Positions 43,561 to 52,742 are shown, counted from the stretch's first letter. The stretch: 64,000 bases of DNA from Marinobacterium jannaschii DSM 6295 (GCF_000620085.1 NZ_JHVJ01000010.1:186001-250000); one strand, 5' to 3'. The notes: generated by a model not told the origin, from the letters alone. Program-made: numbers and translations.

Positions 43561-43576
43561 CTGGATAAATATCCAG
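43561..43576 (+). promoter_or_regulatory. LexA (SOS) box of dinB
   Basis: CTGGATAAATATCCAG matches the LexA consensus CTG-N10-CAG with high dyad symmetry, 14 bases upstream of the dinB ATG. It supports DNA-damage induction. Confidence 0.85.
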
Positions 43577-43589
43577 TAGTTGAGTGACT

Positions 43590-44645
43590 ATGCAACGCAA
43601 GATCATCCACTGCGATTGCGACTGTTTTTACGCCGCGGTCGAGATGCGCGACAACCCGGCGCTGGCCAGTGTGCCGCTCGCAATCGGTGGCAGCTCGGAG
43701 CGGCGCGGAGTGATTGCCACCTGCAACTATGCCGCCCGGGAGTATGGTGTACGCTCGGCTATGGCAACGGCCCATGCTCTGAAACTCTGTCCTGACCTGA
43801 AAGTGATCTCGGGCAATATGGAGACATATCGCCAGGTCTCAAAACAGATTATGGCGATATACGCCGACTATACCGACCTGATCGAACCACTGTCGCTGGA
43901 TGAAGCTTATCTGGATGTCTCCGCTTCCACGCTGCATCAGGGGAGTGCGACCCTGATTGCCGAAGAGATCCGCCAGCGGGTCAGGCAGGAGGTGGGGATT
44001 ACCGTCTCGGCCGGTGTGGCACCGGTAAAATTTCTGGCAAAAGTAGCCAGTGACTGGAACAAACCTGATGGTCTCTTTGTCATAAGGCCCCGGGAAGTCG
44101 CTGATTTTGTTGAGACATTGCCGGTTAAGCGTCTGTTTGGGGTGGGTGAGAAGACCGCCGCAAAACTGCAGCGACTGGGCGTTGAGAGTTGTGGTGACCT
44201 GCATCGCTTTACCCTGGCGCAGCTGGTGGAGCATTTCGGCCGTTTCGGTCAGCGCTTGTACGAGTTGTGCCGAGGCCAGGATGAGCGGCCGGTACGGGTG
44301 TCACGGGAACGAAAATCAATCAGTGTAGAACATACCTTTTCCCGCGACCTGCCCGGCCTGGAACCCTGCCTGGAACAGCTGCCCGGTATGTTGCAGGAAC
44401 TGGAGCAGCGCTATCAGCGTCACCGCGACCAGCGTAGCGTGATTGGTGCGGTAGTGAAGATCAAGTTTGCTGACTTTAGCCAGACCACGGTGGAGCAATG
44501 CCACGATGCGCCGTTGCCGCCGCTGTTTGCTGCTCTGATGCAGCAGGGCTTTGCCCGTGGTAACAAGCCGGTACGGTTGCTGGGAGTGGGTTACCGGCTG
44601 GGCGAAAAAAGACAGCAGCAGGGAGTGCAACTAAGCTTGTTGTAG
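43590..44645 (+). CDS. dinB: DNA polymerase IV (Y-family)
   Basis: 351 residues. Motifs of DinB: MQRKIIHCDCDCFYAAVE at the start (catalytic Asp), SLDEAYLDVSAS (catalytic acid pair region), GVAPVKFLAKVASDWNKPDG, and helix-hairpin-helix PVKRLFGVGEKTAAKLQRLGV. Little-finger domain follows. Error-prone translesion polymerase; the upstream LexA box indicates SOS control. ATG 43590 chosen; GTG 43584 would add two residues. The C-terminal end lacks a clear beta-clamp motif beyond QLSLL, which itself fits the clamp-binding pentapeptide. Confidence 0.96.
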   Translation: MQRKIIHCDCDCFYAAVEMRDNPALASVPLAIGGSSERRGVIATCNYAAREYGVRSAMATAHALKLCPDLKVISGNMETYRQVSKQIMAIYADYTDLIEPLSLDEAYLDVSASTLHQGSATLIAEEIRQRVRQEVGITVSAGVAPVKFLAKVASDWNKPDGLFVIRPREVADFVETLPVKRLFGVGEKTAAKLQRLGVESCGDLHRFTLAQLVEHFGRFGQRLYELCRGQDERPVRVSRERKSISVEHTFSRDLPGLEPCLEQLPGMLQELEQRYQRHRDQRSVIGAVVKIKFADFSQTTVEQCHDAPLPPLFAALMQQGFARGNKPVRLLGVGYRLGEKRQQQGVQLSLL

Positions 44646-44672
44646 GCAGGCGGTGTTTTAGGGGATTGGGTA

Positions 44673-45227
44673 ATGGAAGATCTGGAACAGCTGCAAGACC
44701 GGTTTCACAGTATGAAACCGAACGAGGACTATCATGACGAGGCCGGTGCCCGGCGGGCTTGCCTGCTGGCATTGCAGGCGCTGCGTGAGGGCAGCTACGG
44801 TGTCGGCGCGGTGATTGTCGATGCGGATAACACTATTCTGGCCGAGGGTTACAACCGGGTATTCAGTAACGGCTTCCATACCGCCCGGCATGCCGAGATG
44901 GAAGCGCTGGATGAGCTGGAACGCAACTGCCCCTATATCAGCGATCGCAGCAGCCTGAAGTTGCTGGTGACTCTGGAACCCTGCCCGATGTGCTTCAGCC
45001 GCTCGCTTATGAGCGGCATCGGCGAGGTGCGTTTTCTCTGTGCCGACCCCGATGGCGGTATGGCCAACCGTTGTGGCCATCTGCCGCCGACATGGCGCAA
45101 CCTCGCCCAGCTGCAGCAACAGCGTGTAGCCCATTGCAGCGAACCGCTGAAATGCCTTGCCCGGGATCTTGCCCAGGCTAACCTGCCTCAGCTAAGACAG
45201 CAGCTTATGTTGCATATTCGCGGCTGA
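44673..45227 (+). CDS. Cytidine/deoxycytidylate deaminase family protein
   Basis: 184 residues of the cytidine deaminase-like zinc fold: [16 protein letters not shown], the zinc/catalytic motif HAEMEAL and the second zinc motif [10 protein letters not shown]. The HAE..PCPMC spacing suits nucleoside/tRNA adenosine/cytosine deaminases (TadA/GuaD-like), but the basic TadA-specific tail is not seen, so the substrate is uncertain (nucleobase, nucleoside or a metabolite). The C-terminal 50 residues, rich in Gln and Leu, are unusual. It follows dinB by 27 bases and may be co-induced by SOS through read-through. Confidence 0.88.
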   Translation: MEDLEQLQDRFHSMKPNEDYHDEAGARRACLLALQALREGSYGVGAVIVDADNTILAEGYNRVFSNGFHTARHAEMEALDELERNCPYISDRSSLKLLVTLEPCPMCFSRSLMSGIGEVRFLCADPDGGMANRCGHLPPTWRNLAQLQQQRVAHCSEPLKCLARDLAQANLPQLRQQLMLHIRG

Positions 45228-45266
45228 TCACGCTCTATTCAGGCCATTTACACCAGTTTTCCTCTC

Positions 45267-45301
45267 TGTCGCGTTGCGGCGACAACTGTCTCTGTTATAC
45301 T
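45267..45301 (+). promoter_or_regulatory. SulP promoter overlapped by a TGTCGC-N6-GCGACA site
   Basis: TTGCGG (45274-45279), 16-bp spacer, TATACT (45296-45301) forms a good sigma-70 promoter with a start near 45308. On top of it sits TGTCGC-GTTGCG-GCGACA (45267-45284), identical in its arms to the site upstream of the EF-hand gene (24052-24069). Confidence 0.6.
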
Positions 45302-45346
45302 TCCCCGCTTTTCTATGCTGGCAAAATCCCGCGCTTAGAGGACGTA

Positions 45347-46903
45347 ATGTTCCAGACAATTCTAACGAAATCCAACAGCCTCAAGGCTGATGTTCTTTCC
45401 GGGCTTACGGTCGCTCTGGCACTGGTGCCGGAAGCCGTAGCCTTCGCTTTTGTAGCTGGTGTCGAGCCGCTGGTCGGCCTCTACGCCGCATTTATGGTGG
45501 GCCTGATCACGGCAACGATCGGCGGCCGTCCGGGGATGATCTCCGGTGCAACCGGTGCCCTGGCCGTGGTGATGGTCAGCCTGGTTGCCATGCACGGGGT
45601 CGAATACCTGTTCGCCACCGTGGTGCTGATGGGGATATTCCAGATTCTGGCCGGGGTGTTCCGGCTGGGTAAGTTTATCCGTATGGTGCCCCATCCGGTG
45701 ATGCTGGGATTCGTGAACGGTCTGGCGATTGTGATCTTCCTGGCACAGCTGAAACAGTTCCAGTTTAAGGATGAGATTACCGGTGAAATGGCCTGGCTGC
45801 AGGGTAACCAGCTCTTTATGATGCTGGGACTGATCGCCCTGACGATGGCGATTATCCACTTCCTGCCGAAGCTGACCAAGGCGCTGCCGTCCTCTCTGGT
45901 CGCCATTGTGACCGTGGCTGCGCTGGTGATCGGCCTCGACCTGGATGCCCGCAACGTGCAGGACGTCCTGCGTGATATGACCGGCGACCCGATGGCGACT
46001 ATCGCCGGTGGCCTGCCGCAGTTCCATATCCCGATGGTGCCGCTGAACTTTGAAACCCTGCAGGTTATCGTGCCGTATGCACTGATTCTGGCGGCGATCG
46101 GCCTGATCGAGTCCCTGCTGACCCTGACGCTGATCGACGAGATTACCGAGACCCGTGGTCGTGGTAACAAGGAATGTGTGGGCCAGGGTGTTGCCAACGT
46201 TGCGACTGGTTTCTTCGGTGGCATGGGTGGCTGCGCGATGATCGGTCAGAGTATGATCAACATCAACTCCGGCGGTACCGGCCGTGCGTCCGGTATCTCG
46301 GCGGCATTGTTCCTGCTGGCTTTTATCCTGTTCGGCTCCAGCCTGATCGAGATGATTCCGGTCGCAGCGCTGGTGGGCGTGATGTTTATCGTCGTGCTGG
46401 GTACCTTCGAATGGGCCAGTTTCCGCCTGCTGGGCAAGATCCCGTTGTCTGACACTATTGTGGGTATCACCGTTGCGGTGGTGACTGTGCTGACCGACCT
46501 GGCGATTGCGGTGATTGTCGGTGTGATTATCTCGGCGCTGGTGTTTGCGTGGAAACATGCCAGCCACATGCTGATCGAGGTGAAAGAGGATAACGGTACC
46601 AAGATCTACCTGCCAAAAGGCCCGCTGTTCTTCGGTTCTATCCAGACTTTCCGTGACAGCTTCAACCCGCGTGAAGATGCGGATGTGGTGATTATCGACT
46701 TCGCAGAGTGTCGCGTGATGGACCATTCCGGTCTGGAGGCGATCGACGCCCTGGCTGATCGCTATGAAAAAGCGGGTAAAGAACTGCATATCCGTCACCT
46801 CAGCTCCGAGTGCCGCCGCCTGCTGGATCGTGCAGGCAACCTGGTCGAGGTGAATATGATGGAAGATCCTAGCTATAAAGTTGCGGATGACCGTCTTGCC
46901 TGA
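45347..46903 (+). CDS. SulP family inorganic anion transporter with STAS domain
   Basis: 518 residues. N-terminal core of about ten to twelve hydrophobic segments: [90 protein letters not shown]-terminal STAS domain (about 400-500) with [25 protein letters not shown] and the anti-sigma-antagonist-like [21 protein letters not shown]. Probably a proton- or sodium-coupled sulfate, bicarbonate or dicarboxylate carrier; the anion cannot be told from sequence. Preceded by a strong promoter and followed by a terminator, so it stands alone. Confidence 0.93.
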   Translation: MFQTILTKSNSLKADVLSGLTVALALVPEAVAFAFVAGVEPLVGLYAAFMVGLITATIGGRPGMISGATGALAVVMVSLVAMHGVEYLFATVVLMGIFQILAGVFRLGKFIRMVPHPVMLGFVNGLAIVIFLAQLKQFQFKDEITGEMAWLQGNQLFMMLGLIALTMAIIHFLPKLTKALPSSLVAIVTVAALVIGLDLDARNVQDVLRDMTGDPMATIAGGLPQFHIPMVPLNFETLQVIVPYALILAAIGLIESLLTLTLIDEITETRGRGNKECVGQGVANVATGFFGGMGGCAMIGQSMININSGGTGRASGISAALFLLAFILFGSSLIEMIPVAALVGVMFIVVLGTFEWASFRLLGKIPLSDTIVGITVAVVTVLTDLAIAVIVGVIISALVFAWKHASHMLIEVKEDNGTKIYLPKGPLFFGSIQTFRDSFNPREDADVVIIDFAECRVMDHSGLEAIDALADRYEKAGKELHIRHLSSECRRLLDRAGNLVEVNMMEDPSYKVADDRLA

Positions 46904-46921
46904 TTGCAGACAGGCTGACTG

Positions 46922-46957
46922 AAAACGCCGGTGGGGGAGTCCTCACCGGCGTTTTTG
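46922..46957 (+). terminator. Terminator after SulP
   Basis: 12-bp stem AAAACGCCGGTG / CACCGGCGTTTT (46922-46933, 46944-46955) with a 10-base loop and more T after it; probably serves the convergent HD-GYP gene as well. Confidence 0.9.
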
Positions 46958-46986
46958 TTTGTATCAATTGCGGGCAGCCCCGCCGC

Positions 46987-48144
46987 CTACTGGAGACTGG
47001 CAGGGAAAGTTTTGAACGGATAATCGCAGGCCGGTGGGAAGCGCGTTTCAAGTGTCGCCGCGATATGACTGAAGACATCGTGAATGGCATCAAAGGCATC
47101 GACCACGGCCGGATCGAAGTGCCGGCAGCGGCCTTCAACGATAATCCGGTGCGCCTGCTCATGATCCAGGCCTGATTTGTAGGGACGTTGTGAGATCACA
47201 GCATCGTAGACATCGGCGACGGCCATAATCCGCGCCACCAGCGGAATTTCCGATCCAGTCAGGCCCTGAGGGTAGCCTTTGCCATCCCAGCGTTCATGAT
47301 GGCTCAGGGTGATCTGTTTGGCGATGCTCAGGAAGCGGGCGGCGTATTCGCCGGGTTCCCGCTCCAGTAGCCGCTCGGCAGACCGTACCGCGTTGTAGCC
47401 AAACAGCGCGTGATTCTTCATCTCGGCGTACTCGGTGCTGCTGAGTGGTCCCGGTTTTTGCAGTATATGGTCGGCAATCCCCACTTTACCGATATCGTGC
47501 AGGGCCGCTGACTTATAGATCAGTTCGATGACGCGGTCATCGTTCAGCTCCTCTTCGAACTCCGGCAGAAAGCGCAGGTACTCAGCCAGTGCCTTGACGT
47601 ACTGCTGGGTACGCAGGATATGGTCACCGGTCGATTGATCCCGCATCCGGGCCATCGCCGCCAGGCAGAGGATGGCTGCGTCCTGTACGGTTGCCAGCTC
47701 ATCGCAGAAGGTATCACATTGCTGATCGAGTAACTGATCCTGCTGATTGGCTTTCAGGCTGAGCTGCGCCAGATTGAGGTGTGTTTGAATCTTGCTGTTC
47801 AGCACCGGCTGGGTCAGAGGGGTGCAGAGGTAATCGCAGAAGCCCAGCTGCAGTATATGATCACGAAAATCCCCATCGTTGTGGTTACCCAGTACAATAC
47901 AGGGGATCTGCCGTGAGGCGGCCTGTTGCAGCAGCCCGCAGAGCTGGGCAGAGGCCAGCATCTGCACCACGCTGTAGTTAACAAACAGCAGGTTGTAGTC
48001 GGCCAGGGAACAAGGTTCCGGCAGCTGTTCTGCGGTGTTCAAGCGGTATTCAGTCAACTGATGCTTGGCTGCCAGCAGTGTTGTAAAGTCCGGCGGGGAT
48101 TGCTGCTTCAGATCCCGATTCAGATAAAGTACCTTAGCTTCCAT
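46987..48144 (-). CDS. HD-GYP domain protein with degenerate receiver
   Basis: 385 residues. The N-terminal half (1-135) is receiver-like, but the phospho-acceptor strand reads YNLLFVNYSVV, with Asn where Asp is expected, so it probably is not phosphorylated. The C-terminal HD-GYP domain (about 165-360) is intact: ALHDIGKVGIADHIL, EYAEMKNHALFGYNAV, LSHHERWDGKGYPQGLTG and ADVYDAVISQRPYKSGLDHEQA. HD-GYP enzymes hydrolyse c-di-GMP. It may respond to a partner through the receiver-like domain by binding, not phosphorylation. It lies convergent to SulP and 5 kb from the GGDEF-EAL protein. Confidence 0.92.
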   Translation of the reverse strand: MEAKVLYLNRDLKQQSPPDFTTLLAAKHQLTEYRLNTAEQLPEPCSLADYNLLFVNYSVVQMLASAQLCGLLQQAASRQIPCIVLGNHNDGDFRDHILQLGFCDYLCTPLTQPVLNSKIQTHLNLAQLSLKANQQDQLLDQQCDTFCDELATVQDAAILCLAAMARMRDQSTGDHILRTQQYVKALAEYLRFLPEFEEELNDDRVIELIYKSAALHDIGKVGIADHILQKPGPLSSTEYAEMKNHALFGYNAVRSAERLLEREPGEYAARFLSIAKQITLSHHERWDGKGYPQGLTGSEIPLVARIMAVADVYDAVISQRPYKSGLDHEQAHRIIVEGRCRHFDPAVVDAFDAIHDVFSHIAATLETRFPPACDYPFKTFPASLQ

Positions 48145-48287
48145 AACGCCTCCACTGCGTACAACTGATCAGCTGATATGGCGTTTAGTCTGTTGCTGAT
48201 CGTTCGCTTAGTCAATAGCGTTACACGGATTGTGGCAGTTAAATTACGGCCCTTATCTGTTTTAAAAAATCAAAAGAGTGTTTGAAA

Positions 48288-48515
48288 ATGAAGATTTCAG
48301 CGGATGAAAAGGCGCGGATTATCCCGCGTATTCAGGACTATTGCAGCCGGGAGCTGGAGACTGAGCTGGGTGGCTTTGAGGCCGAATTCCTGCTCGATTT
48401 CTTTATCAAAGAGGTGGGTGATCAGGTCTATAACCAGGCACTCAATGATGTGATCGCCAGTCTTGATCTGCAGTTGGATGCGATGAAAGATAACCTCTAC
48501 GCGCTGGAAAAGTAG
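48288..48515 (+). CDS. DUF2164 family protein
   Basis: About 75 residues. MKISADEKARIIPRIQDYCSRELETELGGFEAEFLLDFFIKEVGDQVYNQALNDV is the compact DUF2164 pattern; function unknown, all-alpha. ATG 48288 is taken; TTG 48282 is possible. No operon partner; flanked by converging or divergent genes. Confidence 0.9.
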   Translation: MKISADEKARIIPRIQDYCSRELETELGGFEAEFLLDFFIKEVGDQVYNQALNDVIASLDLQLDAMKDNLYALEK

Positions 48516-48545
48516 AAGCCCGGGAGGGCCTCCCGGTATGCATCA

Positions 48546-49631
48546 TCAGCCTGGCTCGCTTTCGACTTCGATGCTCAGCTGGGGACTGGCGGCCCAGCAC
48601 TGACAGAGCAGGATCTCCCCCCGGCTGATCTGCTCCTGCTGCAGCGCCGACAGATCGCCGCGTTCCACCTCACCGTTCAACAGTCGGGCGCGGCAGCAGC
48701 CACAGGCTCCGCTCTGACAGGAGTAGGGCACATCAACCTGGTCACGCAGGGCGGCGTCCAGCAGCGATTCGTTGGGTTTGACCTCCAGCCGGAGCTGACG
48801 ACCGTCGAGCTTCAGGGCGAGGTTTGCCGCCTGTCCTGAGTCGTTACCGTTACCCATGCCCGGGATAAAGTGCTCGCTCAGGATCTCTGCGGGTTCAGCC
48901 CCGAGGCTGAGCAGGGCCCGGCGGCAGTTGTTCATCATTTCGTCCGGGCCGCAGATCATATAGCAGCTTTCTACACCGCCCGGGCTGTTGCGGCGCATAA
49001 AGTTCATCACCGCCTGCATATCGATCCGGCCGCGGAGTCCCTGCCAGCGCCGGCAGCGTTTTAATACCCGGCTGAGGGGATTGCTGATCGGCTGACTCAG
49101 GCTGTGACTGATGACCAGGCGCGAGCCGTAGCGCTGTTCCAGCTCGGTCAGCTGGTCGAGCTGGATAATCTGGCGCTGGTCGCGGCTGCCGTACAGCAGA
49201 AACAGGCGACTGCCGGGTTCGCGCTGCAGCACAGTGCGAATGACCGACAGCAGCGGGCTGATGCCGCTGCCTGCAGCGAACAGATAGTAGTGACGTGATG
49301 TGGCCCGGCTGGGCGGCGGCGTGAATCCGCCCATCGGCGATGATACCTGCAGCCTGGCGCCTGTACGCAGTTTTCGGCACAGCCAGCGCGATGCCTCTCC
49401 GCCCGGGACCTCCTTCACCGTCAGCTGCAGACTGCCGAACTGGTCCGGACTGCTGCTGATCGAGTAACTGCGCTGCAGCTCCTTGCCATCGATGTTCAGC
49501 TTCAGGGTGACGAACTGGCCGGGCACAAAGCGAAACTGTTCGCGCAACGATGCCGGACGCTCCAGCTCGATACAGATACTGTTGGCTGTGGTGCGGTGAA
49601 GTCGTTGTACTTCTAGCGGATATAATTGCAT
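48546..49631 (-). CDS. Ferredoxin-NADP reductase-type electron transfer protein with [2Fe-2S] domain
   Basis: About 361 residues from ATG 49631 (AGGGATGG upstream). FAD-binding domain with RSYSISSSPDQ, NAD-binding domain with FAAGSGISPLLSVIRTVL and the MICGPDEMM motif, and a C-terminal plant-type [2Fe-2S] domain with C-x4-C-x2-C (CQSGACGCC) and a later Cys (ILLCQC). This is the Hcr/PaaE-type reductase layout, which feeds electrons to an oxygenase or hybrid-cluster protein. The partner is not visible nearby. It parallels the reductase half of the MOSC fusion at 11674-13569, so the two may be related by duplication. Confidence 0.92.
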   Translation of the reverse strand: MQLYPLEVQRLHRTTANSICIELERPASLREQFRFVPGQFVTLKLNIDGKELQRSYSISSSPDQFGSLQLTVKEVPGGEASRWLCRKLRTGARLQVSSPMGGFTPPPSRATSRHYYLFAAGSGISPLLSVIRTVLQREPGSRLFLLYGSRDQRQIIQLDQLTELEQRYGSRLVISHSLSQPISNPLSRVLKRCRRWQGLRGRIDMQAVMNFMRRNSPGGVESCYMICGPDEMMNNCRRALLSLGAEPAEILSEHFIPGMGNGNDSGQAANLALKLDGRQLRLEVKPNESLLDAALRDQVDVPYSCQSGACGCCRARLLNGEVERGDLSALQQEQISRGEILLCQCWAASPQLSIEVESEPG

Positions 49632-49795
49632 GTAACCATCCCTGTCTGTGACGATCTGTTTCTGCGCCGCCGGGCGCTGTGGCGGCGTCTGGTCCGGCTG
49701 GCTACACTTTAACTGTGGGCGTCTGATCAATGTAGCTGAATTTGCTATCAGTTACCGCTTTAACTGATGGCCAACCATCTTCGATGGAGAGCCCT

Positions 49796-50026
49796 ATGTC
49801 AGATCTGAATCACAGCCTCTATGCCGACTTTCCGGAACACCGCGAACGCATCCATCAGCTGAAACAGGAGAATGAAGAATTTGCCCGTCTTGCCGCCGAG
49901 TATCACAAGATCGATCACAATGTGCGTGGACTGGAAAACGCTCATGTGCCGACCACCGATCAGCGCTATGAGGAGCTCAAACTGCGTCGTGTACAGCTAA
50001 AGGACACCTTGTTCCGGATGATATAG
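49796..50026 (+). CDS. ydcH: YdcH family protein (DUF465)
   Basis: 76 residues from ATG 49796, with GGAGA six bases before. DLNHSLYADFPEHRERIHQLKQENEEFARLAAEYHKIDHNVRGLE and EELKLRRVQLKDTLFRMI are clear YdcH/DUF465 hallmarks; small helical protein of unknown function. A hairpin 35 bases downstream could end it. Confidence 0.94.
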   Translation: MSDLNHSLYADFPEHRERIHQLKQENEEFARLAAEYHKIDHNVRGLENAHVPTTDQRYEELKLRRVQLKDTLFRMI

Positions 50027-50060
50027 GAGAGTGTGGTAACCACTCAACCTGATGATTCAA

Positions 50061-50082
50061 CCGCCCACTTTGCAGTGGGCGG
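50061..50082 (+). terminator. Hairpin downstream of ydcH
   Basis: Perfect 9-bp stem CCGCCCACT / AGTGGGCGG with a TTGC loop; followed by CGCTGTTT and more T-rich sequence (GGGGTTTTCTTTT), so likely a terminator for both ydcH and the convergent aldehyde dehydrogenase. Confidence 0.7.
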
Positions 50083-50114
50083 CGCTGTTTCTGGGGTTTT
50101 CTTTTCGCGGGGGA

Positions 50115-51638
50115 TCAGTCCAGCTTGAGCCAGGCCGATTTACTCTGGGTGTAGCCCAGCAGGCAGTCGAATGACTTATCGCGGGTGTTGCCGGACTGCT
50201 TATAACCGCCGAATGGCTGGGTCATATCGCCGTCGCCGAAACAGTTCAGCCACACCACGCCGGCCTCCAGCGCGCGGGTCATGCGGTGGGCGCGGTTCAG
50301 GTCGGAGGTCCAGACACTGGCGGCCAGGCCGTAGATGGAGTCGTTGGCGATCTGCAGTGCTTCGGCTTCATCGCGGAATGTCATTACGGCTGCCACCGGG
50401 CCAAAGACCTCATCGCGGGCGATACTCATATCCGAGCTGACGCCGGTGAACAGGGTCGGGCTGACAAAGGCGCCCTGATCCATGCCGACCGGTGCGGCAC
50501 CACCGCAAGCCAGTTGCGCACCTTCGCTGCAGGCGCGGTCGATATGACCCAGTACCCGCTGCTGGTGGATGCGGCTGACTAGGGGGCCCAGGCTGGTGGC
50601 CGGGTCCAGCGGGTCGCCCGGCTGGTAGGCCTGCTGGCCACGCTCGACCAGGCGGCTGACGAATGCGTCATGGATCGATTCATGCACCAGCAGGCGGGAA
50701 CCGGCATTGCAGACCTGTCCGGCGTTATCGAAAATTCCGCCATAGGCGTAATCGACCGCCGTATCCAGGTCGTTCAGGTCGGGCATAAAGATCTGCGGGC
50801 TCTTGCCACCGGTTTCCAGTGCCACCCGTTTCAGGTTGGACTGACCGGCGTAGATCATGATCTGTTTACCGACAGCGGTCGAGCCGGTGAAACTGATCTT
50901 GGCCACGTCCATATGCTGAGCCAGCGCCTTACCGGCCACCGGGCCTTCGCCATTCACCACATTGAAGACGCCCGGTGGGCCCCCGGCCTCAACAAACAGC
51001 TGGGCCATGCGCAGGCAGCTCAGCGGGGCTTCCAGTGCAGGCTTCAGTACCACGCAGTTTCCGGCGGCCAGGGCCGGGGCGACTTTCCAGGCGGCCATTA
51101 GTAGTGGGTAGTTCCAGGGTGAGATCGCGCCGACCACGCCCAGTGGCTCGCGCTCGATCATATGCAATGCGCCGCGGTCGGTATTGGTCACCGAACCCTG
51201 CAGCTTGTCGATGCACTCGGCAAAGTAGCGGTAGGTGGAGACCACTTCCGGCAGGTCGATATTGAGGGCGTCACCGATTGGCTTACCCATATCGAGGCTT
51301 TCCAGCAGAGCCAGTTCGGCGCTGTTGTCTTCGATCAGCTGGGCCATCCGGGTGAGGATGGTGATCCGCTCGCGCGGTGCCATAAAGCGCCAGCGGCCGT
51401 CCTGCCAGGCAGCTTTGGCACTGGCGACGGCGCGGTTGATATCGGCTTCGCCGCCACAGGCGACCTGTGCGATCACTTCGCCGTTGGCAGGGTTAATCGT
51501 GTCGGCCAGGCTACCGTCGAGGGCGTCGATAAAGTCACCGTCGATAAACAGGCCGGTTTGCGGTGCGAGCGCCGCCGCCAGGCCCTGCCAGTCGCTGTGC
51601 TGCAGGCTGGTGATGTCACTGATATCAGATAATGCCAT
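50115..51638 (-). CDS. PuuC-like aldehyde dehydrogenase
   Basis: About 507 residues from ATG 51638 (GGAGT seven bases upstream). NAD-binding ALDH signatures: SPWNYPLLMAAWKVAPALAAGN, GSTAVGKQI, active-site Glu in LETGGKSPQIF and catalytic Cys in NAGQVCNAGSR; C-terminus FGGYKQSGNTRDKSFDCLLGYTQSK matches the PuuC (gamma-glutamyl-gamma-aminobutyraldehyde dehydrogenase) group. Oxidises a short or gamma-glutamylated aldehyde to acid. It shares a strand with a 3-hydroxyisobutyrate-dehydrogenase-family gene 138 bases upstream, which may be in the same transcript. Confidence 0.9.
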   Translation of the reverse strand: MALSDISDITSLQHSDWQGLAAALAPQTGLFIDGDFIDALDGSLADTINPANGEVIAQVACGGEADINRAVASAKAAWQDGRWRFMAPRERITILTRMAQLIEDNSAELALLESLDMGKPIGDALNIDLPEVVSTYRYFAECIDKLQGSVTNTDRGALHMIEREPLGVVGAISPWNYPLLMAAWKVAPALAAGNCVVLKPALEAPLSCLRMAQLFVEAGGPPGVFNVVNGEGPVAGKALAQHMDVAKISFTGSTAVGKQIMIYAGQSNLKRVALETGGKSPQIFMPDLNDLDTAVDYAYGGIFDNAGQVCNAGSRLLVHESIHDAFVSRLVERGQQAYQPGDPLDPATSLGPLVSRIHQQRVLGHIDRACSEGAQLACGGAAPVGMDQGAFVSPTLFTGVSSDMSIARDEVFGPVAAVMTFRDEAEALQIANDSIYGLAASVWTSDLNRAHRMTRALEAGVVWLNCFGDGDMTQPFGGYKQSGNTRDKSFDCLLGYTQSKSAWLKLD

Positions 51639-51776
51639 AACTGACTCCGCTGATTGGAACCCCTGAACAGGGCTGTCAGGGTCCGGAGGCTCTGACCGGT
51701 CTGAGTGCCTGAAGGCTTTGTTCACGGGTTCCTTGAATTAAAAAGGGCGGCCGGCTTCGGCCCGGCCGAGCAAAAA

Positions 51777-52742
51777 TCAGGCCGCGTCGCGACCCTTTGG
51801 GGTGATCTCAGCGCCTGGCTCTTCCGGCTCGTCGTCGACCATTTCAGCCGGGAAGCCTTTGGCCAGAACCTGCACGTCGCAGGCGTCTTCCAGGCGCTTG
51901 ATGATATTCGGCGACCATTCGCGGGCGCCGTAGCGGTGCTGGCCGTCTTTAAAGATATTCAGTACCAGAGGCGAGATCTCCAGCGGTACTTCAAGGCTCT
52001 GGCCGAGGCTGTCGAACAGGCCGACATCCTTGATCACCAGATCCATGGTGAAGTTAATATCGCGGCTGCCGTTGAGGATCACCTGGGATTCGGTTTCGTG
52101 GACGAAGGAGTTGCCGGAGGAGATGCGGATCGCCTCATAGGCAGTGGCCATATCCATACCGGCTTTCTTCGAGACGGTCAGCGCTTCTGCCAGCGAGCAG
52201 AGGTTAACGGTGGCCAGGTAGTTGGTAACGACTTTCAGCACCGATGCCGAACCGATCGGGCCGGTGTGCAGTACCCGGCGACCCAGGGTCGTCAGGATTG
52301 GCAGTACACGCTCGAATGTCTCGCGTTCGCCGCCGGCCAGAATGGCGATATTGCCGGTGGCGGCGCGATGGCAACCCCCGGAGACCGGGCTGTCCATGGC
52401 GCTGGCGCCGGTAGCGGCAACTTTCTCGGCCAGACGGCGTACTTCACCCTCGTCGGTGGTGCTCATCTCCAGCCAGACTTTGCCCGGCTGCATCGCTTCC
52501 AGGATGCCCGCCTCGCCTTCCATCACCTCGGCGCAGATTGCCGGGGAGGGCAGGCAGGTAATCACAACATCGACTTTTTCGGCCAGCTCGCGGGCCGAGT
52601 CGGCCCAGTCCGCGCCAGCGTCAAGGAAGGGCTGGGCAAGTTCGAGGTTGAGGTCGCGTACCGTGAGGTTATAACCGTTTCTCAGCAGGCTGCCTGCCAG
52701 TTTTCCGCCGACGTTGCCAAGACCAATAAATCCGACTTTCAT
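51777..52742 (-). CDS. 3-hydroxyisobutyrate dehydrogenase family NAD(P) oxidoreductase
   Basis: 321 residues. Rossmann fold start VGFIGLGNVGGKLAGSLLRNGYNLTV, substrate loop MDSPVSGGCHRAATG and catalytic Lys in GSASVLKVVTNYLATV. The family reduces or oxidises beta-hydroxyacids and aldehydes such as 3-hydroxyisobutyrate, succinate semialdehyde, tartronate semialdehyde or sulfolactaldehyde. An unusual acidic tail of about 25 residues (PAEMVDDEPEEPGAEITPKG) is extra. Upstream, divergent LysR-type gene. Together with the PuuC-like dehydrogenase it suggests an aldehyde-handling module; substrate unknown. Confidence 0.92.
   Translation of the reverse strand: MKVGFIGLGNVGGKLAGSLLRNGYNLTVRDLNLELAQPFLDAGADWADSARELAEKVDVVITCLPSPAICAEVMEGEAGILEAMQPGKVWLEMSTTDEGEVRRLAEKVAATGASAMDSPVSGGCHRAATGNIAILAGGERETFERVLPILTTLGRRVLHTGPIGSASVLKVVTNYLATVNLCSLAEALTVSKKAGMDMATAYEAIRISSGNSFVHETESQVILNGSRDINFTMDLVIKDVGLFDSLGQSLEVPLEISPLVLNIFKDGQHRYGAREWSPNIIKRLEDACDVQVLAKGFPAEMVDDEPEEPGAEITPKGRDAA

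Noticed and set aside
45315-45336. Possible sigma-54 promoter upstream of SulP (TGGCAAAATCCCGCGC)
   Set aside because: The GG-to-GC spacing is off by one base in either reading; sigma-54 tolerates almost no spacing change.
45362-46798. A 478-codon minus-strand frame opposite the SulP gene
   Set aside because: Extremely His/Gln/Asp/Arg-rich, typical of antisense to membrane-protein codons; no domain, no ribosome-binding site. Similar shadows opposite tctA (4952-5788) and dctM (31993-32889) were dropped for the same reason.
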